Shown here piece after piece: positions 1 through 8,363 of a DNA stretch of 33,920 nt. The notes below the pieces were generated by a model, which had not been told where the DNA came from, ran no database searches, and was given only the letters and a program-made list of their open reading frames with translations. The translations under genes and the position numbers were made by a program. The DNA lies in assembly GCA_903944085.1 (NCBI GenBank), contig CAJAQO010000036.1, forward strand, positions 1 through 33,920, given 5' to 3'. Every line of letters starts with the position of its first letter. Within the stretch, counting starts at the first letter, position 1. Source of the stretch: an uncultured Verrucomicrobia subdivision 3 bacterium (GTDB lineage: Bacteria; Verrucomicrobiota; Verrucomicrobiia; Limisphaerales; UBA11358).

Positions 1-431
1 ACGCCGCGACCGGTCAGCGCATTCAAATAAACCGGCATCGTGCTGACCAGCGTCTTGCCTTCGCCGGTGGCCATTTCGGAAATGTGCCCGTGATGCAGCG
101 AATAACCGCCGATGAGCTGCACGTCGAACGGAATCATTTCCCAGCGGATGGGATGTTCGCGCACGATCACGTCCTGCCCGCACAGGCGACGGCAGGTGTT
201 TTTCACCACGGCAAAGGCTTCCGGCAGGATTTCATCGAGCTTGCGAGCGAGTTCATCCTTGTCCTCGATCAGGGCAAGTTCGGCTTTCCACGCGGCCGTC
301 TTGGCGCGCAATTCATCGTCGGACAGCTTTTGCAGGCCGACTTCGATTTCATTGATGCGCGCCACGACCGGGCGGATTTTCTTCACATCGCGGTCGTTCT
401 TGGTCGGAAAAATTTTTCGGAAAAAATTCAC
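1..431 (-). CDS. secA: Preprotein translocase ATPase SecA, N-terminal part (cut by window edge)
   Basis: SecA is the cytoplasmic ATPase that pushes unfolded preproteins through SecYEG. Translating the minus strand from a GTG at 431 gives about 143 residues: an N-terminal helix, a stretch ending in FDVQLIGGYSLHHG, then the Walker A segment EMATGEGKTLVSTMPVYLNA, which is diagnostic of SecA nucleotide-binding domain 1. An in-frame TGA lies four codons upstream, so the GTG is the only reasonable start. Compared with Escherichia coli SecA there are extra residues (around CGQDVIVREHPIRWEMIP) ahead of FDVQL, an insertion I associate with PVC and related phyla (recalled, not searched). The rest of the gene lies beyond position 1. 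Confidence 0.95.
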   Translation of the reverse strand, partial: MNFFRKIFPTKNDRDVKKIRPVVARINEIEVGLQKLSDDELRAKTAAWKAELALIEDKDELARKLDEILPEAFAVVKNTCRRLCGQDVIVREHPIRWEMIPFDVQLIGGYSLHHGHISEMATGEGKTLVSTMPVYLNALTGRG

Positions 432-468
432 GTTTGTCTTTCAAATGCGTTGGTTAAAACGAACGGAT

Positions 469-497
469 ACGCTACGCGACGAACCGCACAGCGTCAA
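469..497 (-). promoter_or_regulatory. Possible promoter of secA
   Basis: On the minus strand TTGACG (497-492) and TAGCGT (474-469) are separated by 17 bases and sit about 40 bases ahead of the secA GTG. They resemble sigma-70 -35 and -10 boxes, but this is pattern matching only. Confidence 0.3.
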
Positions 498-614
498 AGC
501 GAAACGACGGCGGAAACTGCCGCCCGCAGGAGCTTGCGCATGGGATAAACGTGTCAGTTTCAAGCGCGACCGATCGGGAAAGCAAGCCGTTGAGCCGCCG
601 ACAACCTGCGGCCG

Positions 615-2576
615 TCACCTCAGTCCGGAAACTTCCGCGCCGGTTTCCAAAATCAGCGCCCCGCCTTGCTCGGTCTTGATCTCCGAGTTTTTGAACTCAA
701 CCGCCCGGGCATGGCGCACCGTCAAACCTTTCGGCGCGGTGATGCGCACGTTGTCAAACACCAGGTTCGTCACGCAACTCTCCGGCAGACCGACCACGAA
801 GCCCGCGCTTTGCGGACTGTCCGCCGTCAGATTCACGATTTTCAAATTGCGATACTGCGGCGTTTTGTCCGTCACCGGCTGCGCGGCATCGGTCGCGGGA
901 ATTTTGGGATAGTAGCCCGTGATGTTGATCGGAATTCTCACGTTCCGCATCGTCAAATTTGAATAAGTGCAGCTCTCCACCACGCCGCCGCGCGAGCGGT
1001 CGGACTTGATGTGGATGCCGCTGGTCGTGCCGTCAAACGTGCAGTTGCGCACGGTCAGATTTTTCACGCCGCCAACCGTCTCGCTGCCGATGCTCATGCC
1101 GTGGCCGGCGAGAAACGTGCAGTTCTCAACCAGCATATCCTCAACCGCTGCGTGCGGATGCGCCAAATCCACGTGGCCGGACTTGATGGCAATGTTGTCG
1201 TCGCCCACGTCAAATGTGCATTGGGAATAAATGACGTGCCGGCACGCGCTCGGATCCGTGGCGTCCGTGTTCGGCGAATCCGCCGGAGCTTTGATCGTCA
1301 CGCCCGTGACGATCACATCTTCGCAATCGCTCGGCACCAGATGAAAACTCGGCGAGTTTTGCAGCGTGATACCTTCGACGCGCAGATGGAGGCAATTTTG
1401 CAGCACCACCAAACGCGGCCGACGACGCGGCTCCGGCACGCCATTTTTTTTCGCCGCGCGCACCGCCGGCCACCAAACCGCGCCGGCGCCGTCAATGACA
1501 CCGGAGCCGGTGATGGTCAAATTTGTCAAGCCATTCGCGTTCACCAGCGCGAACACCGCCCCGGATTTTTCCGCGTTGGTGAAATCGGAAAATTGATCGC
1601 TCGCCTGCAGCTTTGCGCCCGCGTCCAATTGCACGGTCAGATCGCTGCCTTTCAAAAAAATCGGCCGGCTCAAATAAACTCCCGCCGGAAATTCCACCGT
1701 CCCGCCGCCGGCCTGGGCACAGGCGTCGAGCGCTTTCTGAATCGCCGGCGTGTCAAAGTTTTTCCCATCGCCCGCCGCCCCAAATTTTTTCACGTCAAAA
1801 ATTTTCGGCAACACCGCTGCGGGATTCGGATCCGCGAGCAGATGCGGCGCGAGTTCGGGGACCGCCTGCCGCAGTTCTTCAACCACGAGCCGCGCAAAAA
1901 CCACGCGCCCGGCCGCGTTCAAATGCGTTGTGTCCGGCTTGCCGTCCTTGCCGGGTGGATTCAGCTTCGCCGTTGCCTCCGGGCCGATTTTTTCGCAATA
2001 CTCGACGCTGCGCGCGTGCAGATCCACCAGCGGCACCTGCTTCTCCACCGCCAGTTTTTTCATCGCCGCGACATACGGGAGGAGGCTGGGAACCAGCTTG
2101 CCGGCCGCGTCAAAATTCCGGCGCGTCAGCGACGTGACCAACACCGGCTGCGCGCCGATGGCCCGCGCCTCGTCCACATAGCGCGCCAGATTTTGCGGAT
2201 AAGTCGTGGCCGGATCGGTTTCGCGGTCCGGGCCTTTGCCCGGCTCGTCGTTGAGGCCGAATTGGATGAGATAATAATCCCCTTTTAATTCCAGTGCCTT
2301 TTGCCACCGGCCCTCGGTGATGAAACTTTTCGAGCTGCGGCCGTTGGCGGCGGTGTTGCTGCACTCGGCATCCGCGGTGAGAAATTGCTTAAAGCCATAG
2401 CCCCAGCCGCCGCCGTCGTTGACGGTCGAATCGCCGACGAGAATAATTTTTATTTTGCGAGCGGCCGGCGTCGATTCAGCCGCCGTGGCGGCCAAGGCCA
2501 AATTCAAGACCAGGAAAATAAGAGATGCGATTTTCAAGCGCCCAGATTTTACGCCGCCAAGCACCGAAGGGAACAC
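615..2576 (-). CDS. Secreted SGNH esterase fused to GH28 polygalacturonase-like domain
   Basis: This is a two-domain secreted pectin-degrading enzyme. After a signal peptide (hydrophobic 15-32) comes a rhamnogalacturonan-acetylesterase-type SGNH hydrolase (about 42-250). It shows GDST with the nucleophile Ser50, NGRSSKSF near 78-85, FGLND at 106-110 and the DTTHLN block with Asp215 and His218. A right-handed beta-helix of the GH28 family follows (about 259-653). It opens with FDVKKFGAAGDG and carries the family acid residues in NTDATD (436-441) and GDDNIAIKSG (458-467), then GHGMSIGSE (491-499) and HIKSDRSRGG (522-531). The pair would remove acetyl groups and cleave galacturonan chains. The frame opens at a GTG (2576); a TTG at 2537 would give a tighter signal peptide. 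It does not look linked to the cytochrome genes next door. Confidence 0.9.
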   Translation of the reverse strand: MFPSVLGGVKSGRLKIASLIFLVLNLALAATAAESTPAARKIKIILVGDSTVNDGGGWGYGFKQFLTADAECSNTAANGRSSKSFITEGRWQKALELKGDYYLIQFGLNDEPGKGPDRETDPATTYPQNLARYVDEARAIGAQPVLVTSLTRRNFDAAGKLVPSLLPYVAAMKKLAVEKQVPLVDLHARSVEYCEKIGPEATAKLNPPGKDGKPDTTHLNAAGRVVFARLVVEELRQAVPELAPHLLADPNPAAVLPKIFDVKKFGAAGDGKNFDTPAIQKALDACAQAGGGTVEFPAGVYLSRPIFLKGSDLTVQLDAGAKLQASDQFSDFTNAEKSGAVFALVNANGLTNLTITGSGVIDGAGAVWWPAVRAAKKNGVPEPRRRPRLVVLQNCLHLRVEGITLQNSPSFHLVPSDCEDVIVTGVTIKAPADSPNTDATDPSACRHVIYSQCTFDVGDDNIAIKSGHVDLAHPHAAVEDMLVENCTFLAGHGMSIGSETVGGVKNLTVRNCTFDGTTSGIHIKSDRSRGGVVESCTYSNLTMRNVRIPINITGYYPKIPATDAAQPVTDKTPQYRNLKIVNLTADSPQSAGFVVGLPESCVTNLVFDNVRITAPKGLTVRHARAVEFKNSEIKTEQGGALILETGAEVSGLR

Positions 2577-2627
2577 CGATTTTGTGCAAACCAGTTTGAA
2601 ATTTCGCCGTAAAATCGGCGGGCCGAC

Positions 2628-3389
2628 TTACTCGACCGTCACTTTGGCGTCATCCAAAATGACATTGTATTTGTAGCCGGCACCAAAATCTTTGTCCGTC
2701 GAAACAATGCCGGTTACCAGCACCGTGTCGCCGAGCTTGGCGGGCGTGGTGGTGGTGATGGTCAAGTCATTGTCACTTTTTTCCGCGCTGCCAGAGCCAT
2801 CCTGGATGTGCAGCCAGTTTTTCTCCATGACCATCGAGTTATATTTCACCACTTTGCCGCGCACCGCGACGGACTTGCCGGCGAGTTTGGCCTTGGCCGC
2901 GAAAATTTCCTGGATGGTTTTTCCGCCGTCGGCACGTTTTATACCGGTCAAATCCACTTTGGGACTGCCCGATTGATTCGGCAATGACGGATGCCCTGGC
3001 GGCAGCACCGAAGCGGCTCCGCCTGGCAGCGCCGGATGTCCCGGAGGCAAAGTCGGAGCCGCACCGGCAACCCCGCCATTCACGGTGATGCCACCAGTGA
3101 AATAAACGACATCAAAATCACGATTCAGAGTTTTGCTGTGGAAGTTGGCCATCGGCATGGCACCGGCGACGGACGCCGTGTCGCCCACCTTGACGGCAAA
3201 CTGCGTGGCGGCAGCCCAAATCTTTTTGCCGCCCGTATCCACCAAAACATAGGTGTAGCCGGCGGTGGACATGGTCTCGACCACTTTGCCGGAGAAGCTG
3301 CCTTCGGCGGCTGCGGCGGAATCCGCGTCTGCCGCGCGGGCAAACCGGAGTGGCAGAATCAGGCAGCCGATCAGCAGGAGATATTTCAT
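2628..3389 (-). CDS. Exported protein with two OB-fold-like domains (NrfJ-like)
   Basis: About 253 residues with a clear signal peptide (MKYLLLIGCLILPLRFARA). There are two halves. The first (roughly GKVVETMSTAGYTYVLVDTG through DVVYFTGGITV) resembles the small OB-fold domain often called NrfJ-related and found beside multiheme cytochromes. A proline-rich linker with two GHPxLP motifs follows. The second half (GKSVAVRGKVVKYNSMVMEK, then NWLHIQDGSG and DTVLVTGIV) has the pattern of an OB-fold. It lies about 140 bases downstream of the 12-heme gene on the same strand and is probably the last gene of that operon. A periplasmic accessory role in cytochrome assembly or ligand binding is inference. 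Start chosen at the ATG beginning the signal peptide; ATG 3395 and TTG 3410 are in frame. Confidence 0.75.
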   Translation of the reverse strand: MKYLLLIGCLILPLRFARAADADSAAAAEGSFSGKVVETMSTAGYTYVLVDTGGKKIWAAATQFAVKVGDTASVAGAMPMANFHSKTLNRDFDVVYFTGGITVNGGVAGAAPTLPPGHPALPGGAASVLPPGHPSLPNQSGSPKVDLTGIKRADGGKTIQEIFAAKAKLAGKSVAVRGKVVKYNSMVMEKNWLHIQDGSGSAEKSDNDLTITTTTPAKLGDTVLVTGIVSTDKDFGAGYKYNVILDDAKVTVE

Positions 3390-3532
3390 GTTCATTTTAA
3401 ATTCGATCAAAACGGCAAATGCACCTTACGCGGAAATGGCGGCGGACACAAGCCTCACGCAATGGCGCCGCGTCCAACATCATTTGACTTTTTGAATCAT
3501 GCGACGGTTTCTCGCAACGCCAGCCGCACCGG

Positions 3533-5329
3533 TCAATAGGCGGTATTTTTGTGCTCCTTGCCGTGGCAGCTCAAGGTGCAATTGCCTTTGAACAATCCCG
3601 TGGAGGTGTAACGAACCATGCCCAGTGAACTGTTGGTGACATACGTGGTGTTGAAATTGATGAGGTGCGGCGCGGTGGCGACCCCGTGCGAATCGTGGCA
3701 GGTGGTGCAGGCGGTTTTCTGTTCGACGACATGTTTTTCGTGAAAGCGGAAACTCAGGCTGCTCAAAACCTTGTTCCGGTCATGACATTTGTAACACAAG
3801 GCGTAAGCCGCCGGACTTTCGGGCTGATAATCGGTGATGGCGAGGTTGCGTTCCAAAATCGGGCTGAAAATCGAGCCGTGCGGCCCGTTGGCACCGCTGC
3901 CGCCGGCGTTCGGGCCGGAATCGCTGTTGTGGCAGTCCGTGCAATAGGTCTGGCTGTTCACCGTCCAAGGTGAAATCAAGCTGGGCACGCTGTTCTGATT
4001 TTTGCCGATGGTAACCACCGGATGAAAACTCTGGCTGGCGGCGGAAAATTGGAGCCGCGTATTCGTTTGCACAAACTGCCGCGACACGGTAGCCGGGCCG
4101 CGCGCGAGACTGTCGGCATGACAGCGGAAACACAATTCGTATTCGTTGTGCAATGGTTGGATGATGCCACCGGCGGCGGCAACTCCGGTCACTCCGGCGA
4201 GCGCGCCGGGCGCATTGGGCGCGACTGCCGTGGTCGCGGTGGCGGAATGAGCGTCGTGACAGTCCGCGCAAACCACATGCCGGGTTTGCGGATTCACCGG
4301 ATCTTCCACCGGCGAATGCGTCTGACTATTCAGCGTGATCGGATGAATGCTTAATTTTTGAAAGTCAGAAACGATGTTTTTCTTTGCCGTGACACCGTTG
4401 TGGCAGACCAGACAATTCTGCTCCGGCGCCGCCGACTGGAGCAAATGCTGTTTGGAACCGGCCTTGTGGTTCATGTGGCAGTTTTCACAACCGACGGCCG
4501 CAATGGTCGAGACTCTGGCCTTGGCCGGATGCGTTTTGGAGGTGGCGGCGATTCTCGCGGTGATAGCCAGAGGCACAATCGTCGAGGAAATGGCATGGGC
4601 CGAGGAACCCCAATTTCCGGGTTTGTGACAGACGAGACACAAGGTGGAAGTGTCACTCACCACCAAGAAATTGCCGTATTGATTGTTGTGCGGATCGTGG
4701 CAGGAAGTGCATTGCAAACGGTGCTGCGAATCCATTCTCACGGCCTTGGTATTCAAATTATCGGGATTGTTGACCGCCGCACTATCGCTGGCCGCCAGCG
4801 CGGCATCATAAACGAATGAGATCGGATGATCGGCCGACAAATCCGTGCCCAAATTGCTGGGGTCGCCGACGGGCATGTTCAACACCCCGCCTTGCATCTT
4901 GATCTGCGGGGCGCCACTGCTGACGCTGCCCAGCGCCACCGTGCCATCATGACAGCTCAAGCATAAGCGCGACGAACCGTTCGGCTGCGGGATGGTCAGT
5001 TTCAGCGTTTGTAAACGTGCGCTGCTATAAACGACATAGTTGGAATAAGTCGAAAGGGAATGGTTCCACAACGGCGTCACCCCGCTGGCATGATGCACGG
5101 TATGGCAGAAAATGCAGGCGTTGGTCACGGCGGAAGCCTTGATGGTGCCAGGCCCGTCGGCCGAAAGATTGTGGACCGAATTAATAATGCTGTCGGCTCG
5201 CGCCGCGAGCGGGAACGAGGCGAACCCGCACAGCAAAAGCGCACCGCCAATGCCAAGCAGCCAGCGCCCGAAGCCGGACGGCGGACCATTGACGATTCGC
5301 GCTGTTTCCATTCTTGTTTCTATTTTCAT
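3533..5329 (-). CDS. Twelve-heme c-type cytochrome, exported
   Basis: 598 residues with an N-terminal hydrophobic export signal (about 22-45, ending LAARA). Eleven CXXCH heme-binding motifs are visible, starting at residues 72, 123, 207, 231, 281, 306, 354, 400, 463, 512 and 541, plus a final CX3CH (CTLSCH, 584-589), giving up to twelve hemes. The first four hemes lie in a module (VHN, CIFCHTVH, PLWNHS, CLSCHDGTVALG, HPISF, CTSCHDPH, CLVCH) that matches the layout of the tetraheme cytochrome at 10843-11568. The start ATG overlaps the stop of the upstream NHL gene (ATGA), so the two are translationally coupled. Likely the outer-surface or extracellular member of a porin-cytochrome conduit (inference from neighbours). 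Confidence 0.93.
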   Translation of the reverse strand: MKIETRMETARIVNGPPSGFGRWLLGIGGALLLCGFASFPLAARADSIINSVHNLSADGPGTIKASAVTNACIFCHTVHHASGVTPLWNHSLSTYSNYVVYSSARLQTLKLTIPQPNGSSRLCLSCHDGTVALGSVSSGAPQIKMQGGVLNMPVGDPSNLGTDLSADHPISFVYDAALAASDSAAVNNPDNLNTKAVRMDSQHRLQCTSCHDPHNNQYGNFLVVSDTSTLCLVCHKPGNWGSSAHAISSTIVPLAITARIAATSKTHPAKARVSTIAAVGCENCHMNHKAGSKQHLLQSAAPEQNCLVCHNGVTAKKNIVSDFQKLSIHPITLNSQTHSPVEDPVNPQTRHVVCADCHDAHSATATTAVAPNAPGALAGVTGVAAAGGIIQPLHNEYELCFRCHADSLARGPATVSRQFVQTNTRLQFSAASQSFHPVVTIGKNQNSVPSLISPWTVNSQTYCTDCHNSDSGPNAGGSGANGPHGSIFSPILERNLAITDYQPESPAAYALCYKCHDRNKVLSSLSFRFHEKHVVEQKTACTTCHDSHGVATAPHLINFNTTYVTNSSLGMVRYTSTGLFKGNCTLSCHGKEHKNTAY

Positions 5330-6354
5330 GGCTGGCCGAGATATTTGAATACTTGCACGCGATGGTTGTAGGCGTCCGCTACGAAAATCCGGTTGTCCGC
5401 CCCGATGGCGATGCCGTTGGGCAGGCCAAAATTACCGGGCTCACTGCCAGTCTCTCCGACATTCAACAGCAATTCCCCGTCCGAGTCAAAAATCTGAAAA
5501 TTATCAAACAGCGCGTCCACGACATAAATGCGCCCCGCCGCATCCGCCGCCACGCCCTTGGGCCGGGCAAAGTGGCCCGAGGTGTCGCCGTTGCTGCCGA
5601 ACTCTAAAATAAATTTACCGGCCAGATCGAAAACCTGCACGCGGCAGTTCATCGTGTCGGCGACGAGCAGATGCCCGCGTCCATCGGCGGCAATGCCGGT
5701 GGGAAAATTAAATTCGCCCGGCCCGGTGCCGCGCTGGCCGAAGCGGGACTGGAATTTTCCATCCAGCCCAAAACAAAAAACCGCGTGCAACTGGGAATCC
5801 ACCACGCATAAAACCTCTCCGGCAATCGCCAGGCCGACGGGACGCTGCAGCGGCGCGCTGATTTCAAAGAGCAGCTTGCCGTCTTCGCGGAAGGCAATGA
5901 CTTTGGCCAGTTCGGAATCGGCCACATAAAAAATCCCATTCCGCCGGGCCACCGCCACCGGGCTAGCAAACTTGGTTTTGCCGGCCCCATCGTAGCTCCG
6001 CCAGCGTTTTTGTTCAAAGTCAGCGAAGCAGACCAGATTGGCGTCGGTGTCGGTGACGCAAAGATTTTCCTTTTCGTCCAGCGCGACGGCAAAGGGCTTG
6101 CGCAAGTTCAGGCTTTCGCCGGTGTCGCCCGTGATCCAGTTCGCGAAGGAACGAAACGCCGACGTCGTCTGGCCAATGTCATGCGGCCCGCGCAAATACT
6201 GGACAAAACCGATGCGCGGTTCGGACGGCGGCGGCGGCCAGACCGGCGCATTGGCCGCAGGCGTCAACCGGGCGCGCGGCGCCGAGGAACAGGATTCCAG
6301 CAATCCCGTCGCCAGCAGCGCGAGCATCAATGGCATGGTGGTCCGCCGGTTCAT
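5326..6354 (-). CDS. NHL-repeat beta-propeller protein, probably lipoprotein (first copy)
   Basis: About 342 residues. The N-terminus has a short hydrophobic segment ending LLATGLLESCSS, a possible although imperfect lipobox. The rest consists of NHL-type beta-propeller blades, with repeated patterns such as FPTGIAADGRGHLLVADTMN, RPKGVAADAAGRIYVVDALF and LPNGIAIGADNRIFVADAYN, each followed by RVQVF or NFQIFD. Such propellers are protein-interaction scaffolds. This gene sits between the porin and the 12-heme cytochrome and overlaps the latter by four bases. A similar protein starts the operon (9554-10669). The chosen ATG at 6354 lies just after the porin stop; a TTG two codons upstream (6360) would overlap it. 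A role in docking cytochromes at the outer membrane is inference. Confidence 0.88.
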   Translation of the reverse strand: MNRRTTMPLMLALLATGLLESCSSAPRARLTPAANAPVWPPPPSEPRIGFVQYLRGPHDIGQTTSAFRSFANWITGDTGESLNLRKPFAVALDEKENLCVTDTDANLVCFADFEQKRWRSYDGAGKTKFASPVAVARRNGIFYVADSELAKVIAFREDGKLLFEISAPLQRPVGLAIAGEVLCVVDSQLHAVFCFGLDGKFQSRFGQRGTGPGEFNFPTGIAADGRGHLLVADTMNCRVQVFDLAGKFILEFGSNGDTSGHFARPKGVAADAAGRIYVVDALFDNFQIFDSDGELLLNVGETGSEPGNFGLPNGIAIGADNRIFVADAYNHRVQVFKYLGQP

Positions 6355-6356
6355 GC

Positions 6357-8363
6357 TCAAAAGTTGCGCCGGGCGCGCAAAAACACAAAGTTCCGGTCCC
6401 GCCCGGTTCCGATATATTCCTGGTCCTCGTATTCATACCCGAGATGCAGATCGAGTTTGCCAATCGTCCAATTCAGATAGGTGCGGGCGGCAAACAAATC
6501 CTGATCCAGACCGCCGCCCCGCTCCTGCTGCCAGCCCGCCTCAGCACTCCAGTTTAAAAATGAAACCGGATGCCATTCGTAGTGGACCACGTTGTTGTAA
6601 AACGTCACTTCGCTGCTCGGGTTGAGCGTGGCACTGTTGGCGGGATAATAGCTCCACTGCTGATTCAGGTTGATGCTCAGGTTGGAATGGGGAGTGGTGA
6701 TCAGCGAATAGGATTCCGTGGTGGAGTAAGAATAATAACTAAACAGCGAGGACTCGTCATCGGTGTAATTCGCGCCCAGATGCAGGCGTTTCCAGTTTAA
6801 ATCCGTCCCCGCCTGAAATTGCCTGATATTTTCCAGAACAAAGCCCGGCGAATCAGCATTGTTGTCGGTGTAATTATAGCGGACATAAACGCCCAGCAGC
6901 CCGTTCCAGAGATCCAAGCGCGCCTGCGAGACATCGGTTATCGTCGAGTAATTGCCGGAAGGATTGGGTTGGATATCATAAGTCACCAAGACGGTGGCTG
7001 GGCTGGTGATTAATAAACTGAAAGGACTAATTTGAATCTGCCAGGGATCGGTGGAGCGGTTGACATAATAGTCAGTGCCCTCCGTCAACAGCACATGACC
7101 GGTGGTGGTGACCCGGAAATTGCCGTCATTAATCACCCGTGGCTGATTCAGCCGCACCCATTGCCCGGTGTTCAAAACGTGCGACTCATCCGTTATGAGT
7201 AGAGCCGTCCCGCTGCTGTCCTGCTGGGTCAAATCATAGTTGGCGGTGGTGCCGAGCGACAAGTGCCCCCAACCGCCAAGATTCTTCGAGTAATTGACCG
7301 AGCCCGAGGTGCCGCCGGAATAGGAATCCAGCGTGGACCCAGTGTAATCGCTGTTTAACGATGATCCGTGAACATCCACCGTCGAGGTCAGGCTCTCGTA
7401 AAGTTGATGCTGCAAGCCGACGCGGGCGGTGTTTTGCAGCGAGTCCCCGCCATCGGTCGAGTAACGGGAAACCGCATAATCATAAAAACTGCGCAGTTGC
7501 GGCGTGTGCTCCACGCTCAGATCCAGCGCGAGATTGAGGTTGTCGGAAGTGGCCCCGGAATAATCGGATTGGTTGTAAAGCAGGCTGGAATTCAACGTGC
7601 TTTTGCCGAAATGTTCCGCATCGGTCAACGTCACGTCATGGCTGGAACTGGAACTCGCCGTGCCCAAGCTTGACTGGTCCCAAGTCGAGTTCTGATACTG
7701 GTAAGTCAAATCCGTGTTGTCGCCGAAGCGCCGTTCATTGACCGCGTGCAGGTTCAGCATGGTCTGATCCGACGTGCTGTTGTAGGCAAACCCGGAGCTG
7801 TTGTTCAGTGACTTCTGAAAGGAAACCGTGAATGGCACCGCGCCTTCCCGATAGCCGGTCGTGCCGCCAAAACTCTGCACATCCTCGACCACGGTGTTGA
7901 AAAAATCATATTGGTGCGTGTCATGCGAGGAACTGGCAAACACGGTTGAAGCGTAGGGCTTGAGTTGCAGCAGCGTGGCATTAATGCTGCCGTTCAGCAG
8001 CAAGTCATTTTCCTGGCTCGGGTTCTGGGCCGACCCGCTGGTCTGCCAGACATATCCCGGTTCTGCCAGAAGCGAGAAGGTCATTAAATCCGGATGATAA
8101 AGAAAATAGTCCCAGCCGATGCCCACCGTCGGCGCGACATACAACCGTTGATAAGTGGATTGCGAACTGCCGCCGGTCTCCGCGGTCTGCTCGGCCTCGA
8201 CATTCAAGTCAACATACTTTAATCGCGGCATCGTCAGCGGCGGCAGCGGCTGTTCCAAAGACTGGGCCGAACTGCGCGCCGCCCCCGACGCCAGCACCAG
8301 CAACGCCAGGGAACGCGGCAGAAAGCGGTTTTTTCTTGGAAGGTTGAAGAACATGGAAGTCAC
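6357..8363 (-). CDS. Large outer-membrane beta-barrel, porin of a porin-cytochrome conduit (predicted)
   Basis: 668 residues with a signal peptide (SLALLVLASGAARSSAQS). The body is rich in alternating polar and aromatic strands typical of outer-membrane barrels, with little helix, and it ends in RARRNF, the terminal Phe seen in proteins folded by the BAM machinery. Its size and its position directly between multiheme cytochrome genes fit the MtrB/PioB/OmbB role of a barrel that sheathes a cytochrome across the outer membrane. That function is inferred from context, since no MtrB signature was recognised. The start is GTG, overlapping the stop of the 13-heme gene (GTGA); an ATG at 8354 is the alternative. 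Confidence 0.85.
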   Translation of the reverse strand: MTSMFFNLPRKNRFLPRSLALLVLASGAARSSAQSLEQPLPPLTMPRLKYVDLNVEAEQTAETGGSSQSTYQRLYVAPTVGIGWDYFLYHPDLMTFSLLAEPGYVWQTSGSAQNPSQENDLLLNGSINATLLQLKPYASTVFASSSHDTHQYDFFNTVVEDVQSFGGTTGYREGAVPFTVSFQKSLNNSSGFAYNSTSDQTMLNLHAVNERRFGDNTDLTYQYQNSTWDQSSLGTASSSSSHDVTLTDAEHFGKSTLNSSLLYNQSDYSGATSDNLNLALDLSVEHTPQLRSFYDYAVSRYSTDGGDSLQNTARVGLQHQLYESLTSTVDVHGSSLNSDYTGSTLDSYSGGTSGSVNYSKNLGGWGHLSLGTTANYDLTQQDSSGTALLITDESHVLNTGQWVRLNQPRVINDGNFRVTTTGHVLLTEGTDYYVNRSTDPWQIQISPFSLLITSPATVLVTYDIQPNPSGNYSTITDVSQARLDLWNGLLGVYVRYNYTDNNADSPGFVLENIRQFQAGTDLNWKRLHLGANYTDDESSLFSYYSYSTTESYSLITTPHSNLSINLNQQWSYYPANSATLNPSSEVTFYNNVVHYEWHPVSFLNWSAEAGWQQERGGGLDQDLFAARTYLNWTIGKLDLHLGYEYEDQEYIGTGRDRNFVFLRARRNF

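Noticed and set aside
1011-2288. 425-codon plus-strand frame opposite the esterase/GH28 gene
   Set aside because: Low-complexity Arg/His-rich translation with no motif; the opposite strand has full catalytic signatures.
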